A DNA stretch of 64,000 nucleotides from Euglena gracilis (Eukaryota; Euglenida; Euglenophyceae; Euglenales), in the NCBI GenBank assembly GCA_039621445.1, contig CP154955.1, positions 30,883,471 to 30,947,470 on the forward strand, written 5' to 3'. Each line of letters starts with the position of its first letter. Within the stretch, counting starts at the first letter, position 1. This document shows positions 51,179-63,240 of the stretch, in pieces. The notes beneath the pieces are model-generated. The model saw only the letters and a program-made list of their open reading frames with translations. It was not told the DNA's origin and searched no databases. A program made the position numbers and the translations under genes.

Positions 51179-51584
51179 CCCTGAAGGAAAACGTCGCCCA
51201 CATCAAAAGGCCGACATGAACTGAGAACGGTCTGAGGTGACAATCGCGTCCATTTCATCCAGCTGAGCCTCCGGGCAGGCTTCTGTTCAAGACCCTGGGG
51301 GGGGGACCCCCAATTTATTTTTCAGCTAGTAGGGGGGAGGGGTTGCCCCAAAATGCTCTTCGGAGGAAGCAAACCGTAAAAACCCACCAATTTATTTTTC
51401 AGCTATTCCAAAAATTCTGGCGTTTGAGCCCAAAAAAAAACTTTTATAGACTTTTAAGTGCACCTCGACGAAAGCCCCATCGAACACCTATTTGCCTGTT
51501 ATTTTTGGCTCAACCTATACCCATCCCGCACCCCATGACATGAAACACCCCGAGGGAGACCCTACCTGAAAGATCCCGTGGGAT
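51179..51584. other. Non-coding DNA before the hAT-like MITE
   Basis: ATTTATTTTTCAGCTA occurs twice (51,312 and 51,390). No gene. Confidence 0.5.
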
Positions 51585-51965
51585 CAGGCATTTGCTTAAG
51601 GACCCCGGGGGGGGGGGGGGTACTGGCTAGCCAATCGGCTAGACCCTGGAAAAAATGGACTAGCTAGACCCCCTCCCCCAGGGGGGGGGGGTCTGGGGGT
51701 CCCACGAACTGGAAAAAAAATTTGGTTTTTAATAGGTTTTTGGCTGATTTTGTTCCAAAAATTCCCAAAAATGGCCAAAAACGGACATTTTTGGCCATTT
51801 TTGGGGGTCCCAAAAAAAATTTCGGCACTTCGCGCCGGTCACTGGAAAAAAAATTCCACCAGCTAGCCCTGCTAGAAATCCCACTAGCCAAATTTGGACT
51901 AGCTGCAGTCCAGCCCCCCCCGGGGGGGGGGGGGGGGGTACTGCAATCCCTTAAGCAAATGCCTG
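51585..51965. mobile_element. hAT-like non-autonomous element (MITE), 381 bp
   Basis: The terminal inverted repeats CAGGCATTTGCTTAAGG (51,585-51,601 and 51,949-51,965) are perfect over 17 bp. The flanks CGTGGGAT (51,577-51,584) and CTTGGGAT (51,966-51,973) match at 7 of 8 bases, an 8-bp target duplication. CAG ends and 8-bp duplications are the rule in hAT elements. Inside are facing C/G runs and GGCTAG/CTAGCC words, but no ORF. Confidence 0.75.
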
Positions 51966-52729
51966 CTTGGGATTGGTGGGTGGGCCTCCTTCCCAAGCAT
52001 CTCCAGGTTCTGATCTCAAAACCGACCATCAAATACTGATCTAGCCTCGGGGGCCTCGGGCTTTTTTGAATGGCAGACTGTCACCACCAGTTAGCCAAAC
52101 CCTTGAACGGATTGCAGGATGAGACCAGCTGTTCTCTGCCGTTCTCTTTTCCCAGCGTCCAACCAATTTGTTTACAGTGAAAAGGCTTACTGCGGGTGTG
52201 AGAAGGACCCCCCCCTCGGCAGTTCTGGGCTCCCCCACCCGATGCATCCCATCCCGCCCTGTGCAGTGGGCAGCAGCGGACTCGCGGAGGGCCCCTCCTC
52301 GCCAGCGTTGGCCACCTGCCGGGGGAGGGCCGCCGGGGGGTGGCCATCGACTGACGGGGAACCGGCCGCCTGCGAAGGAACCGGCCGGAGTGGCCCAGAG
52401 CAGCCCTGGAGGCAAAGCCGCCGCTCAAAGAACGAGGCTTAGGGTTCGCCCCCCCCCACCCCACCCCCGGACAATCGCGAGGCACCAACGCCGCATCCCT
52501 GACGCCCCCACACTGACCGCGGCGAACCCAATTCCTGGCTGCCGGGACAGGGAGTGCCAGCGCGCCCATGCACCCCATGGGGGCCACAGCGGGGGCCGGC
52601 CTCACACCTCTTCAGTCACCGTGGACTGGGTCCCGGCCGACCTCCGTCGCCACGGGCACGCCTCTTCGTAACACCGCCATTCCCTCAACCGGAACTGACC
52701 ACCGTCCACACACGGGGGAACAGGCGTGG
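51966..52729. other. GC-rich block downstream of the SR-rich gene
   Basis: 52,200-52,620 is GC-rich and open in several frames on both strands (for example ALALPVPAARNWVRRGQCGG on - before GTGGGG), so an exon is possible but strand and frame are undecided. Confidence 0.3.
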
Positions 52730-54480
52730 CTACGACGCCGCACGGTCCTCCTCAAAGTCCTCGGCGTAGGAGTCGTTGGCGGCGTCCCGGGCAGCGGGGT
52801 TGTCGCCGGGGGCCGGCCAGCTGTTGGTGCGGTCCGACAGGCGGGGGCTGCCAGCGGTGGATCGGCGGGCAACCGCCAGAGGAAAGGGGCTGGAGCGGCT
52901 GCTGCGCCGGGAGGCCGGGCTGCGGGGTGGCGACGGGTGGGGGGAGGCGGCGGCGGAGGAGGCGGGGGACCGCCCACCGCCACTGTTGGGGCTGCGGCTG
53001 CGGGACAGCGGGCTGCGAGGCGACTGGGACCAAGGTTTCGCCGAGCCACATCCCCGGCTGGAAAATTTGATCCGGCTGGAAGAAGGCTGCAACCGGCGTT
53101 GAATGGGGTCCCAAAAAAAAGCCCAAAAAGCGTCCAATTATCAGCAAAAAAAAATCGATTTTGACCAAACTTTGAGCGGGGCAGCTCCTTTTCAATCCGT
53201 TTGGTCTCACCTCCGAAATTCCGCAAAAAAGCTGTCGCCTTCCAGCCGGCTGGACAGGAATTAAAGAAAAGGAAAAGCTGGCTGGCTGGCCCTCTGGCAG
53301 GCTGGGGAATGGGGCCCCTTCCTGCTTGAGCGACGCCCTGACTGGGACCCACTGCGGCTGCGGCTGCGGCTAAGGTGGCGGCGGGGGTTGGGGGAGGGGG
53401 AGCGAGGGGGAGGGGAGTGCCCTCCGCTGGAGGACGAGGGCGACCGCGACCGCGACCGCGACCGTGGGGAGGCTGGGGATTCAGCCGAGGCGGTGCGGGG
53501 GCTGGGGGCGCTGGCAGCAGGGGGGGCCACCACAGGCCACCACCCACCAAAGGGGAGGGAACCAAGTGGGCAGCACTTGCGCTGTGTGGTGGGGCTTCCT
53601 GGGCAGCACGGGTGGGCAGGGGAGGCGCTGACTCCTGGGGCTCGGGGGGCAGCACGGTGCTGGGGTGGGGGGCACATGGTGGAAGAAAATAATGCAGTAG
53701 CGAACTTTCAATGTATGGTATTTTCAAAAATAATCCATGGGGAGACAAAGACCTTGAGAGGTACAACCAAAAACAGACCGTGTGAAATTGTGAAACCGTG
53801 TGCATTGCTTTCCGCAAAGCAAGCTTCCTCTCAGTCGCAGGGAAGTGTAAGTCGGTGTGAAGGACCCAGGTGCCGAAGCCAGATGGAACTTCGCCAGGGC
53901 GGAGTGTGCGAGGTTTCGCAAAGACTCCTGGCTCAGAAGGGAAAGCCCGCACCCCGCTGCTCGTCACTCCGGACTGACACGGGGAGAGAGCGGGCAGGGG
54001 ACGGTGGACGGTTGGGCGGCGCTGCCAGGGGGGGGCCTGGCCGGGGGGAGGGCGGGGGAGTGTCGTCATCAACGTCGCCCAGGTCCAGCAGCTGCTGGGC
54101 GATGCCGCTGAGGGCCACTGTGACAGAGGGCACAGGGTGACAGACAGACATATGCATACATACATCAATACATACATACATACATACATACATACATACA
54201 TACATACATACATACATACATACATACATACATACATACATACATACATACATACATACATACATACATACATACATACATACATACATACATACATACA
54301 TACATACATACATACATACATACATACATACATACATACATACATACATACATACATACATACATACATGCATGCATGCATGCATGCATGCATGCATGCA
54401 TACATACATACAGACATACATACATACATACATACATACATACATACATACATACATACATACATACATACATACATACA

Positions 54481-54511
<31 letters not shown>

Positions 54512-57200
54512 CATACATACATACATGGCAGCTTCCAACTATATGGCCCCCCAGGGGGGGGGGCATATAGTTGGGAGAGGGGGGGGGGACCCGGGTCCAA
54601 CCTTTGGAGAAAGTCGGGGTTATTTTTTGGAATAGGGTTAGGTGCGCGACCGGCGTACCGGAGGGCTCCCGTTTTTGGGAAAGTTAGGGAGAATTTAGGC
54701 CGCATTCCGGACGAATTCGGGCCGAATTCGGACGTTTTTTCGGCAAAAATGCATTTTCAAAAGTCTTCCGAAAGGGGGACCGAACTTCCGACCGAAATTG
54801 GTCCTCAAAATAGGTCGACTTTGGCGCGCCGATCCCAACCCTAACCCCATTCCTAAAATTAAGTGGGAACCCTCCCCGGATCCGCCAGCGATGGCCCGTA
54901 AAGCGCACACATTCCCGGCGCCGCGGGACCGAAAAGGTCCCAAAGTGGGACCCAGGTCCCACCATACGACCCCCCCCCCTCTCACAACTATATGCCCCCC
55001 CCTGGGGGGCCATATAGTTGGGAGCTGCCACATACATATACACACACAGACATACATACATGCATACATACATACATACATACACACATATAGTTTCTAT
55101 ATATACACCCCCCTTCTCACCCCCCAACCTTCGCTTCTTTCCCTGCCAGTACTGATCACCCCTCCCAGCCCAGTCTCACTCTTCCAGCCCCCTTTGCTCA
55201 TTGTGTTCACATGTTTCATTCATTCACGTTCACATTCACAATGTCAGAGAGGTTTCCCAAGGGACGATGGCAAGCATACTGAGGTCTGCCAAGTCACTGT
55301 ACACAGCGATGTCGGGGGCCGCCGGTGGTGGAGGGGCAGTGGCGGGATCCGCAGCCGCGTCCGCAGCAGGGTTGAGGTCCGCAGGGTCTGTGGGGTAAGT
55401 GTTAGCTGGCGAGGAGGAGGGAAATAGAAATGTGTGCATGTGGTTTGCCATGCTTCTGTTGATGGAACTACCTCCAATTTAGGGATTTGGTGGAACGCAA
55501 ATGCAAGGAATTCCAAATTAAACTTCTTTCTCCCAGGCAAAACTTCAAAACGTTGTTCTGGTACGGCGGAACCAAATACAGCTCAACCGTCCCTCTCCCG
55601 TGCCATGTCACGCTGCAGCCTTCGGGGAGGTCAGCCCGGGCACACCTGCCTCGGCTGCCGGCAGGCTGGGACTCTGCTCTGCTGCCGTCGCCGCTGCGCC
55701 ATCGCTTTCCTTCGTTGCGGCGGCAGCCACCACCTCCTCCGCCCCGGCCGGCAGGTCCCCCTCCCCGGCCGCGGCGCCGCCAGCGGCGGGCGGGGCCGCG
55801 GCATCCCCCTCTGGGGGGGCGGTGGCCGGGGCCGCCTCTCTGGGCCCGGCGGCCGGCAGGCTGTCGGCGGCGGCGGCGGCGGCGGCGGCGGCGGACTCCG
55901 GGAGCGGCTCGGCCCCCGCCGCCGCTTCGGCTGCCAGCGGCGGAGCCCCGCCCTCCTCTGGGGCGGTGGCCCCCTCCATCGCCGTGGCAGCCACCCTGTG
56001 CGGGGCAGGGGTGTGCAGGAAAGGTGGGTTGGTGGCCTTTAACTGCTGCAGTAACCTTGGCTTCAAATTAGTGGAACGAGGGGGTTCACTTCCACAAACG
56101 CAAGCCGATGGGGGCCTCGATGGCGTTCTTTTTTGCCGTTCTCCGTTATATTTCGGAATAGGGTCAGGGGTAGGATTGCCGACAAGAAAGGGATGAGGGT
56201 TAGGGTTAGGCCAAAAGTTAGATGGTTGAGCCTAAAGTTTGGGCCAAAATGAGCTTTATTTTAGGCCTAAGTTATGCCTGACGACCTGACCCTGACCTTA
56301 GTCATAACCCTAACTCTGACCCAATCCCTTTCCATTAGCCCAAACCCTAACCTTATGTTTGGGGTTGGAGTGCTGCATTTCACTTCTGTCCAGGACACCT
56401 CCCACAGACATAATGCAAACACAGGCAAATTCGGACCCACTTCTTACCACTTGCTGGGGGTTCAAAATCCCCTTTCATTTAACTATTGGGCTCCCCTGGG
56501 GAGGGAGCAGTGGTTAAAGGCTGCCAGCAGGTCAACTCAAATAATCTCATTCATAAATGAAATAGAAATAGAAAGAGGAGAGGTGCATGGAGTCTGCATT
56601 CGACGAGTGGATGGGAAAAAAATCTTTCGGTCATTGCTTGTGCTCTGTACGACTTCACATTTCTCATCTTTCTTCCCCACAGAATTATGAGCAGAAATCA
56701 CAAACGGCAAAAAGGAAGGACGTTTCCATTTGATTTTGGAGGAGACCATTGCATACCTTTCGGGCTCACCCCCCGCCTCCGTCGCTGAAGCTGCTGCCGA
56801 AGCCGTCCCCAGCGGCGGCGCTTCCGCAGGGCTCACGGCGCCGGCCCCCGCCTCGCCCTCTACGACGTCCACACCAGGAGGCCACGCCCCCACACTCCCT
56901 GGGGGACTTGGCAGAGGGGGCCCTCCCCCCACCCACGGCTGGCAGGGCACAGTGCCCGGGACGTGGTCCCCTGGGGGCAAGTGGCCGGGGTGGGGGTGGT
57001 GTCCACCGGAACGTCCCCAGCAGGCGGCAGGGGAACTGCGCCACCGGCGGCCGTGGGGGACGGGGCGGGGAACTCCCCCGGGGCCCGGGGGGCGGGCGAG
57101 GGGGGGCCGGCGCTGGGGCGGTGCGCTGCTGGGTCGCCGCATGGCAGCGCGGCTCCCGTTGGCTCCGGAAAGGTCCCTATCACCGTGGGGCATGGGGAAC
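52730..57200 (-). CDS. Ser/Arg- and Ala-rich protein, multi-exon
   Basis: Exons 57,200-57,045, 56,898-56,757, 55,995-55,646, 55,387-55,280 and 54,117-53,953 have consecutive matching phases; three junctions use GTATGC or GTGTGC donors. They code Pro/Ala/Glu-rich text (EGEAGAGAVSPAEAPPLG, an A9 run with LPESA) and one ordered-looking part, DIAVYSDLADLMALSGIAQ followed by LLDLGDVDDD. Two further exons on the same strand, about 53,510-53,290 (SRSRSRSPSSSS, RHLSRSRSRSGSQSGRRSS) and 53,023-52,730 (SPRSPLSRSRSPN, ending NDSYAEDFEEDRAAS and TAG), look like the C-terminus, but their phases do not yet join. SR tracts suggest a nuclear or scaffold role. A Y-x-E-D-F-E end also occurs in some ciliary proteins. 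No family assigned. Confidence 0.45.
54150..54519. repeat. (TACA)n microsatellite with (TGCA)n core
   Basis: About 370 bp. TACA units change to ATGC units at 54,368-54,402 and back. It sits in an intron of the SR-rich gene. The long M-Y-V-C and Y-I-H-T readings are artefacts. Confidence 0.95.
54526..55030. mobile_element. Foldback MITE 1 (TGGCAGC ends), 505 bp
   Basis: The ends are inverted repeats of about 50-60 bp: TGGCAGCT.CCAACTATATG, then a C-run/G-run, then CATATAGTTG. Flanks CATACA at 54,520-54,525 and 55,031-55,036 fit a 6-bp target duplication, although they lie in a CATA microsatellite. No ORF inside; it holds CCCTAACC and GGTTAGG words. It is inserted in an intron of the SR-rich gene. 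Confidence 0.75.
55031..55279. other. Intron of the SR-rich gene
   Basis: CATA microsatellite tail, then T/C-rich DNA. No coding signal. Confidence 0.5.
56000..56756. other. Intron of the SR-rich gene
   Basis: AGGGTTAGGGTTAGG at 56,187-56,201 and CCCTAACC words near 56,310-56,350 are telomere-like scraps. No coding signal supported; a tract of facing G and C runs is absent here. Confidence 0.5.
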
Positions 57201-59207
57201 CTGCAACGGCTGCCAGGCTGCCGGGCAATATCTTGGCCGTCATAAGTGCCGGCGGTGGGACACCCCCTCGCCCGACATGGCCGCCTTGTCACCGACAACT
57301 GTCCGCTCGGAAGTGGGCAAGTACAGCTGGCAGAGCAGTCTAAAGAGACGAAAGTTGACAGCGTCCTGAAATTGAAAGCTGCTCACCTGGCACCCGGATC
57401 AAAATTAGCAGCGGCGCCATGGGTCACTTCAATTGCCACCTCCTTCTGCATCGCCACTTCAGTCACTAGCAGCATGCTCAACCCCCTCGCGCGCGGGCGT
57501 CACTTCTTGTGCCCTCCAAGGATCCAGTTCTTTCAGTCAATTGTTTGATTGCCGACCCCCCCCTGAGTCAACCATTAACCATTATTAAGTTGTGTGTTTT
57601 TTGGGGGGAAATCCTGCCTTGTTTGTTTTTGGCCCACACCACCTGTCCCCAGCCTGGTCTACTTAGCGCCAAAGCTGCTGGAAAGAAATCTGAAAGAAAT
57701 TTGGGCATGTTTCTGCACATTTTGGGCCTCCACTTGTCCGAAACATGCCGTCGCTCTGGGAGAGTCAATGATTTGCTCGTTTTTTAAGGCAAAATATGAA
57801 CGCGTGGCTATTGAAGGAAGAGAGCAGATAATCCCCCCCCTAGGGGGGGAGGTTGATAAAAAAAAAGTTTCTTCCTGAGGGACAATGGGATTTGGCATGG
57901 CCCATGCAGGCCGCGCAGGAGTGCCTACTACTTGCCTGAGATGGCAATTCTCCATTTTCAGGATGGCTGCAACTTGCTCTTACATGTACACCACTTCCCA
58001 TGCAATTGCATGTGCCCTCCCCAAGGAACTAAATGAGCGGGGAGCAGGGGATCGGACCCCCCCCCTGTACAACAAAATCTGTAACCAAGCGCAGGAAAAA
58101 ATTTGGGTTTTTCAAAAAAGCCCCCCCCCCAATCGCGTACTTGTTGCACACTTTCTTGAGAAATCGGTCAAAAATATAAATTACTATACCTTCCAAGGTG
58201 CGAAGCGTCGGAGAAAAAAGCTTTGGTCCGGGGGGGGGGGGGGTCCCGGACCCCCTCGGGTCTGAAGGAGGTTGACCCCCTCCAGGGGTCAATCCCCCCT
58301 GAACAAAACTAATGCTGACTTGATACGCTGGCCCCCCCTCTCCGAGGTTGAATGCTACATCTATTTTTGGTGATTCCAGGGTCGTAAAATGCATCCACAT
58401 ATTAGCAAAAAGACACACCTCACACCCCACAGTGCATAGCAGCAGCTGGCTTCACCAGATCCCTGCAGTCGGATTAAAACACAGCCATTCCTCAAAAAGG
58501 GGGGAGCCTGATCGTTGGTTCTGCTGCCGGCGGATCGGTCTGCACAGGTACGTACAACCCCTCGGCGCCATCCTCAGCGGAGGTGAGCATCACCCCAGCC
58601 ACAGCTTGGGTCGACTGCGAACGAGACCAACAAAGGGGTGGCCCAATCCATCCATTTCTACAAAGGACATCTGCTGCTTGCTCTGACCTTAGGTGCTCGT
58701 GTGGGAGGCGGATGGCCGCGCTTGCCCAATATCGGACCAACTCAAAGCTTGTTTTGTTAGGGATTGAACCAGCCAAACCAGCCAGCTCAAATCTATTGCC
58801 CACAGCCCCCCCCCCCAGCCAGGGGAGCAAGACACAGCAAATATGACACAAAAAAATGCAGAACAGGCACAAAAGGATTCACAGGCAAATTGCATGTGAA
58901 TCCCATTCACCCCGTCCCCACCCCACGGGTGTGGGGTTACGCAGAGGTTGAATGAATGCACTGTTGTGAGAAAATCCATTGGGTTTTGACAAATGGCGAA
59001 CTTTGCGGCACATGCTGTTGCTAAATTTTCAGGAAAGGGGAAATGCGTGGGATTATATGAAAAAAAAATACATTTTTCCATACAATCACACCCCTTCCGC
59101 CTAAAAACTAGGAATTGACCAAATGCAAAAGTGGGGTATAATGTTCAGATGTTTAGTTGGAAAAAAGTTTGTCCTTCGTTGCCACAACCACTTTCCATAA
59201 AACTGAC
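57201..59207. other. 5' part of the SR-rich gene or intergenic, with candidate exons
   Basis: On -, three short blocks look like exons: 58,612-58,550 (STQAVAGVMLTSAEDGAEGL, CGCAG before, GTACCT after), about 57,500-57,392 (LLVTEVAMQKEVAIEVTHG before CCAG|GTGAGC) and about 57,338-57,277 (YLPTSERTVVGDKAAMSGEG). Their phases do not join 57,200, so further exons or another gene must be involved. 58,199 carries the GTGCGAAGCGTCGG variant of the recurring motif. The rest is non-coding. Confidence 0.35.
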
Positions 59208-62200
59208 TCATATTTCTGTCGTTATGTTCCATTGTTCCCATCCCCGGGAGGGGGGCTCTCCAAACCAGGCCGTGTGCTCCATGCCGCCCAGCTTCCCATT
59301 GGGGTCCGCCGGGAGGCCGACCGCCTCCAACACCGCCTCCAACACCGCCTCCAATACCGCCGCGGCCGCTGCCGCCGGATCGCTCTGCTCCGCACCGCTG
59401 ACCGCGGGTCCCTCGGGGGCTGCTGGCCCTCCGCCGGCCTCGGGCTGCGGTTCCTCAGCGCCCGCTGGGGTGTGCTGTGGGCCCGGCTGTTGCCCCGGAG
59501 GAAGGGGAACCACCGGGGGGTCGTTCGCCATGCAGTGGTCAGCCAGCCCACCAAAACACTGCGGGCAGACGGCGCAAACCGATGGCATTCCGGTACACAG
59601 ACACGGTGACGTCATTGCGCACTGTCTGTGACGTCCACACCGAGGACAATGCTACCGGTAGGATTGCCAGTCCAGAAGACAAAAAGGTGCACGCAACACT
59701 GCCTCCAGCGCTGCCCAGGGCCTGTGCCACCAGAGGAACGGCAAAAGTGGCGACGGTGGGGGGCTCGGCCTTGGCCTCGGCCACCCCCGCCTCCTCCTCT
59801 CCGGCCGGGATGGGTGGGTCCGGGCCGGGGGGCTGCATGGCCTTGGCCTCGAACTGGGCCGGCGGCAGCAGCCGACGTGAGGGGGAGGGGAGTGACAGCG
59901 GGAAGACGAAGCCGGGGTCCCCAGCCAACCCGCGGCACAGAAGAGCTGGCACGGACAATGTGCATAAGCACCTTCGGTCACCCGCTTTGGGTTCCTGTAT
60001 CGCCCTGCACTGCTTGAATGCGCAGACCTCAAAGCGTAGACTGCTGGCAGCAGAGGCGGCTCCAGCTCCGTTTGTGCAGAGCCCCGGCCCCTCATCGCGC
60101 ATCGTGGACATGGGATCCCCAGGGCGGGTGTCCGCTGCCACTGAAAGTGCTGGACAACATCCGAAATCTGCCCAATTTTCAGCAGAAGGTCCCCCAGACC
60201 CCCCTTCCACCACTGCGGCGGCCGCTGCCCACGAGGGCCTCATAGCTCTCCCGGGCTTCCTCCACCGACACCGCGGCCACCACAGGACCGGGGTCCTCCG
60301 CCGCCAGCGCACAGTACGTCGGCGCGGGGAAGGGTGCGGGCGGCGATGAAGGCGGGCTGCGCCCCGCCGGGGCCGCGGACGCCGGGGCGGGGCTGGCGGC
60401 AGGCCCCGCCCGTGCGCTGTTGGGCTGTGGACGGGGGACCGCCCCGGGGCGGCATATGGGTCGGTGGCCGTTGAAACGCTGCGCACGTCGATCTCGGCGC
60501 ACGCAAGTGTGGGTGTGCAGGACTGAATCACGACGGCGAAACGGTTAACCCCCTGATGGTGCTGATGGCAATGCAAAGCTCCATGACGAGGAAAACAGGA
60601 AAAAAATGTGACCAGGGGCATTGCTTTCTGGGACACTGGGAACGTCTCTCAACGCCCACAGAAATGGGGGGCGGGTGTTGGAGCCGTTATGGCTTTCATA
60701 ATTTCCAGGTCGACCCAAACTGGCCTCAAACAAAGTCAGAAAAGAAAGTGGGGGATTCCCTGTCATTTGAGGTCCCCCTTCCACACCGAACTTCCTAGAG
60801 AGGCGGGCCTCCGCACGCGCCTTCGTCTGCGGGGACGACGGGTACATCCGGCGCGCCGCCCAGACGTCCGTCCACTGCCGGAGGTGGTTGTTGCGCAGTA
60901 TCAGCGGAGCGCTCGGCGGCCGCTTTGGAGGCTGCGGCCGGCGTGCCGCTTGCCGAGAAGGACAGGGGAGAAGGGTGGCTGGCTGGCGGACACGGGGGGG
61001 GGGGACGGGGGGACACTCAACGTAAGCGGCACGCAGGCCGGGGCGGCAGGTCCCGGCTGGCCATGCTGACGTCCAGCGGGGTCGGGGCTGGACGGGACCA
61101 GTAGGGGGGGGGGGGTTGACCCAAGCACCACACAAGGAAAAGATTCATTCGGCGTCGACGGCGCCGAACGAATAATTGACCTAAAGATTGGCGACCTAAA
61201 GATTGATCAAAAATATGGGAAGGAGTGGTGGGAGTGGGGGGGGTTGGATGGTTTCGGGGATTCCCGTACGGCCCCGAGCGGCGGGTCCGGCAGGGCCCGC
61301 CCCGTGTGGGGGTCTGCCACAGGCAAGGGGGACCCCCGGGACCCCCGGGACACGGGTGACCTGGGGGAGTGGGTGGGGACGACCCAGCGGTGGGGGAAGA
61401 GAGACACGGACACACGTTCGGGGTGGCAAACCTGTCCAAGACAGACAAAACTTATAAAAAAAATTCCAGGGTGTGAGGGAAACGACAATAAATTCTGCCC
61501 AAGTCACTGATAGTTAATACGCAGGAGGCAGCCTCGGATAGCTCATTTATGAAGGGGGGGGTATAAACAGAGCCCCCCCCCCAAGAAAATATGTGGCAGC
61601 CTCGTCCCACATGACCCCCCTCCGGGGGTCATGTGGGATTGGGGTGAGGGTAGAGATAGGTTTTTAAGGCCTCAGTGAGGCCGAATTCTCTGAAATTCGG
61701 CCAAAAAGTAGACAAAATTTTGTAAAATTTGGGCTGGAAATCGGGCCGAAATTGTGACCCTGACCATCTCCCTGTCAACAACCCCAATTCCCTACCTCCA
61801 CACGCGGAAAACCCCGAAACAGGTGGAATTGGGGGTTTCTGGGACACGCCCTAGTAGCACGAGGCTGCCAAATATGCCTTGGTAGGGCTTATCCTTGTCT
61901 TATCATTGTCTTGTATTATCTCTCCACAGCAGTTGGCATTGGCCAAACAAATGAGGGGATGGATGTGGTGGTTTCCACCACGGTTTGCCCCCCCCCCTCC
62001 TGTGTACACATTATGCTGACTGTACAAATTATACTAACAGCACATGATGCATTTGACACAGCTGCCCGTTGAGATAATTATCGGGGCAGCTTTGGCAGGT
62101 TGGGGTGGGGAATGGGGGTAATCACCTGCAGATAACCCTCACCATCAGAGCACATGCTACAACAGGAATATGGCTGAGTGAGGACAACCAGCTCCCTGTA

Positions 62201-62435
62201 TTTGAAAATTGGTATTGGTATAATAACATGGCAGGGGGACAAAAATCTTCATTCCAGTAATTTGCAAATGATTTGGTTTACCCCCCAGCCCCTCCCCCCC
62301 CCCCCCGGCCCCCGCCGCCTGGCCGACGTGCAGCCGGTCCGCCAGCTTCTGGAGGGCGTGGGTGTGACGCCGGTGCAGCCGCAGCAGCTTCCGCCGCGGC
62401 TCCAGCAGCCTCCGCCCCGCCACTGGCACCGCCCC
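59208..62435 (-). CDS. Pro/Ala/Glu-rich protein, five-exon chain to the stop
   Basis: Exons 62,435-62,282, 60,948-60,785, 60,424-60,233, 59,853-59,656 and 59,558-59,208 have matching phases and GT-AG ends; TGA is at 59,210-59,208. They code about 351 residues: a basic helix (RRLLEPRRKLLRLHRRHTHA), LILRNNHLRQWTDVWAARRM with KARAEARLSRKFG, YCALAAEDPGPVVAAVSVEE with EARESYEALV, EEEAGVAEAKAEPP with FAVPLVAQALGSAGG, and a tail with three VLEA repeats and GGMEHTAWFGEPPSRGWEQW. No family is recognised. The upstream end is open. The exons are much more GC-rich than their introns. Gene identity and start unknown. Confidence 0.5.
60949..62281. other. Long intron with foldback MITE 2
   Basis: 61,367-61,275 on - (PLPVADPHTGRALPDPPLG) is exon-like but out of phase with the chain. 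GGCGCCGAACGAATAATTGA lies near 61,156. The rest is non-coding. Confidence 0.4.
61594..61870. mobile_element. Foldback MITE 2 (TGGCAGC ends), 277 bp
   Basis: The terminal inverted repeat TGGCAGCCTCGT / ACGAGGCTGCCA is perfect over 12 bp. A 6-bp target duplication AATATG lies at 61,588-61,593 and 61,871-61,876, in unique sequence. CCCACATGACCCCCCTCCGG forms a subterminal hairpin. No ORF. It shares the TGGCAGC start and 6-bp duplication with 54,526-55,030. Confidence 0.85.
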
Positions 62436-63000
62436 CTGTTGGGAGAGGCGGCGCTATGGCAGTGGGCAAAACACGTGGGGGGTGGCGGGGGGCACGGCAC
62501 TCATGCGGGGGCAGCAGTGCTGCATGTCTTGTGATGGCATGCCCCGCCACCAGGATGATGAACCACAGGCAGGTTTTGTCGTGCACATGATAATTGATTG
62601 ATATGACTGCAGCCAGACAGGTTTTGTCATACTTTGGTGGTTTTTCCTCTTTGTGTCTTTTAACCTTGCTGCCTTGACTTGGGTGAGCAATTACTTGGGC
62701 AGTCGAAGTCGGTCCTCAGGGGGGGAGGGGTCCATTCTTTGGGGGGGGGGGGAGGTGGGTTGCAAACACCAAGGCTCAAGGGGGGTGGTTTCGGGTCTGG
62801 AAGGGGATGCCGCCCAAACCTAGCGTCAGGAGGGCCTTCCCCAGGGCCGTCCCCACCTCCCCAGGGTCCCCTCAAAAGCAAAACCCCAGTACGGATGCAG
62901 CCAGAGGATGAGATCCAACCCAACACTGGCACACCGGAAATTGATGCCACGGATCTGGATTGGGGCGGGGCAAGGACTGTGACATTGTTTGTAGCCAACA
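62436..63000. other. Upstream of the 62.4-kb exon
   Basis: 62,720-63,000 is open on - (FRCASVGLDLILWLHPYWGF) without splice support. CAGGTTTTGTCGTGCACATG and a related CAGGTTTTGTCATACTTTGG form a short direct repeat at 62,570 and 62,617. No gene assigned. Confidence 0.35.
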
Positions 63001-63240
63001 GGCTGTTGCTTAAGAACCCCGGGGGGTCCACTGGCTATCATTTTGCTAGACTCAAAATGGACTAGCCAGACCCCCTCCCCCCTGGGGGGGGGGGTCCGGG
63101 GTCCCTGACTGGAGAGAATTTTTTCTCTGGTGCTGCGTGCCGAGGCGGAAATGAGGTTTTGGTGAATATTTGGCTGATTTGGTTCAAAAAAAAATCCCAC
63201 AAATGGCAAAAAAAAGGCCATTTTTGGCCTGCTGCCCAAC
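63000..63240 (+). repeat. hAT-like repeat fragment, same orientation as 51,585
   Basis: Starts CAGGCTGTTGCTTAAGAACC and follows the 51,585 element through ACTGGCTA, AATGGACTAGCCAGACCCCC, the C/G run, TTTGGCTGATTT and GGCCATTTTTGGCC. The right end is missing or lies beyond. Confidence 0.65.

Noticed and set aside
54150-54519. Regular repeats as a possible CRISPR array
   Set aside because: Four-base units without spacers in a eukaryotic context are microsatellite DNA.
52612-54538. Long minus ORFs of (MYVC)n and plus ORFs of (YIHT)n
   Set aside because: They translate the TACA microsatellite and then run through exons in the wrong frame.
59539-60636. 365-codon minus ORF as one exon
   Set aside because: The matched-phase splice sites at 60,233, 59,853 and 59,656 split it; the full ORF mixes exons, introns and other frames.
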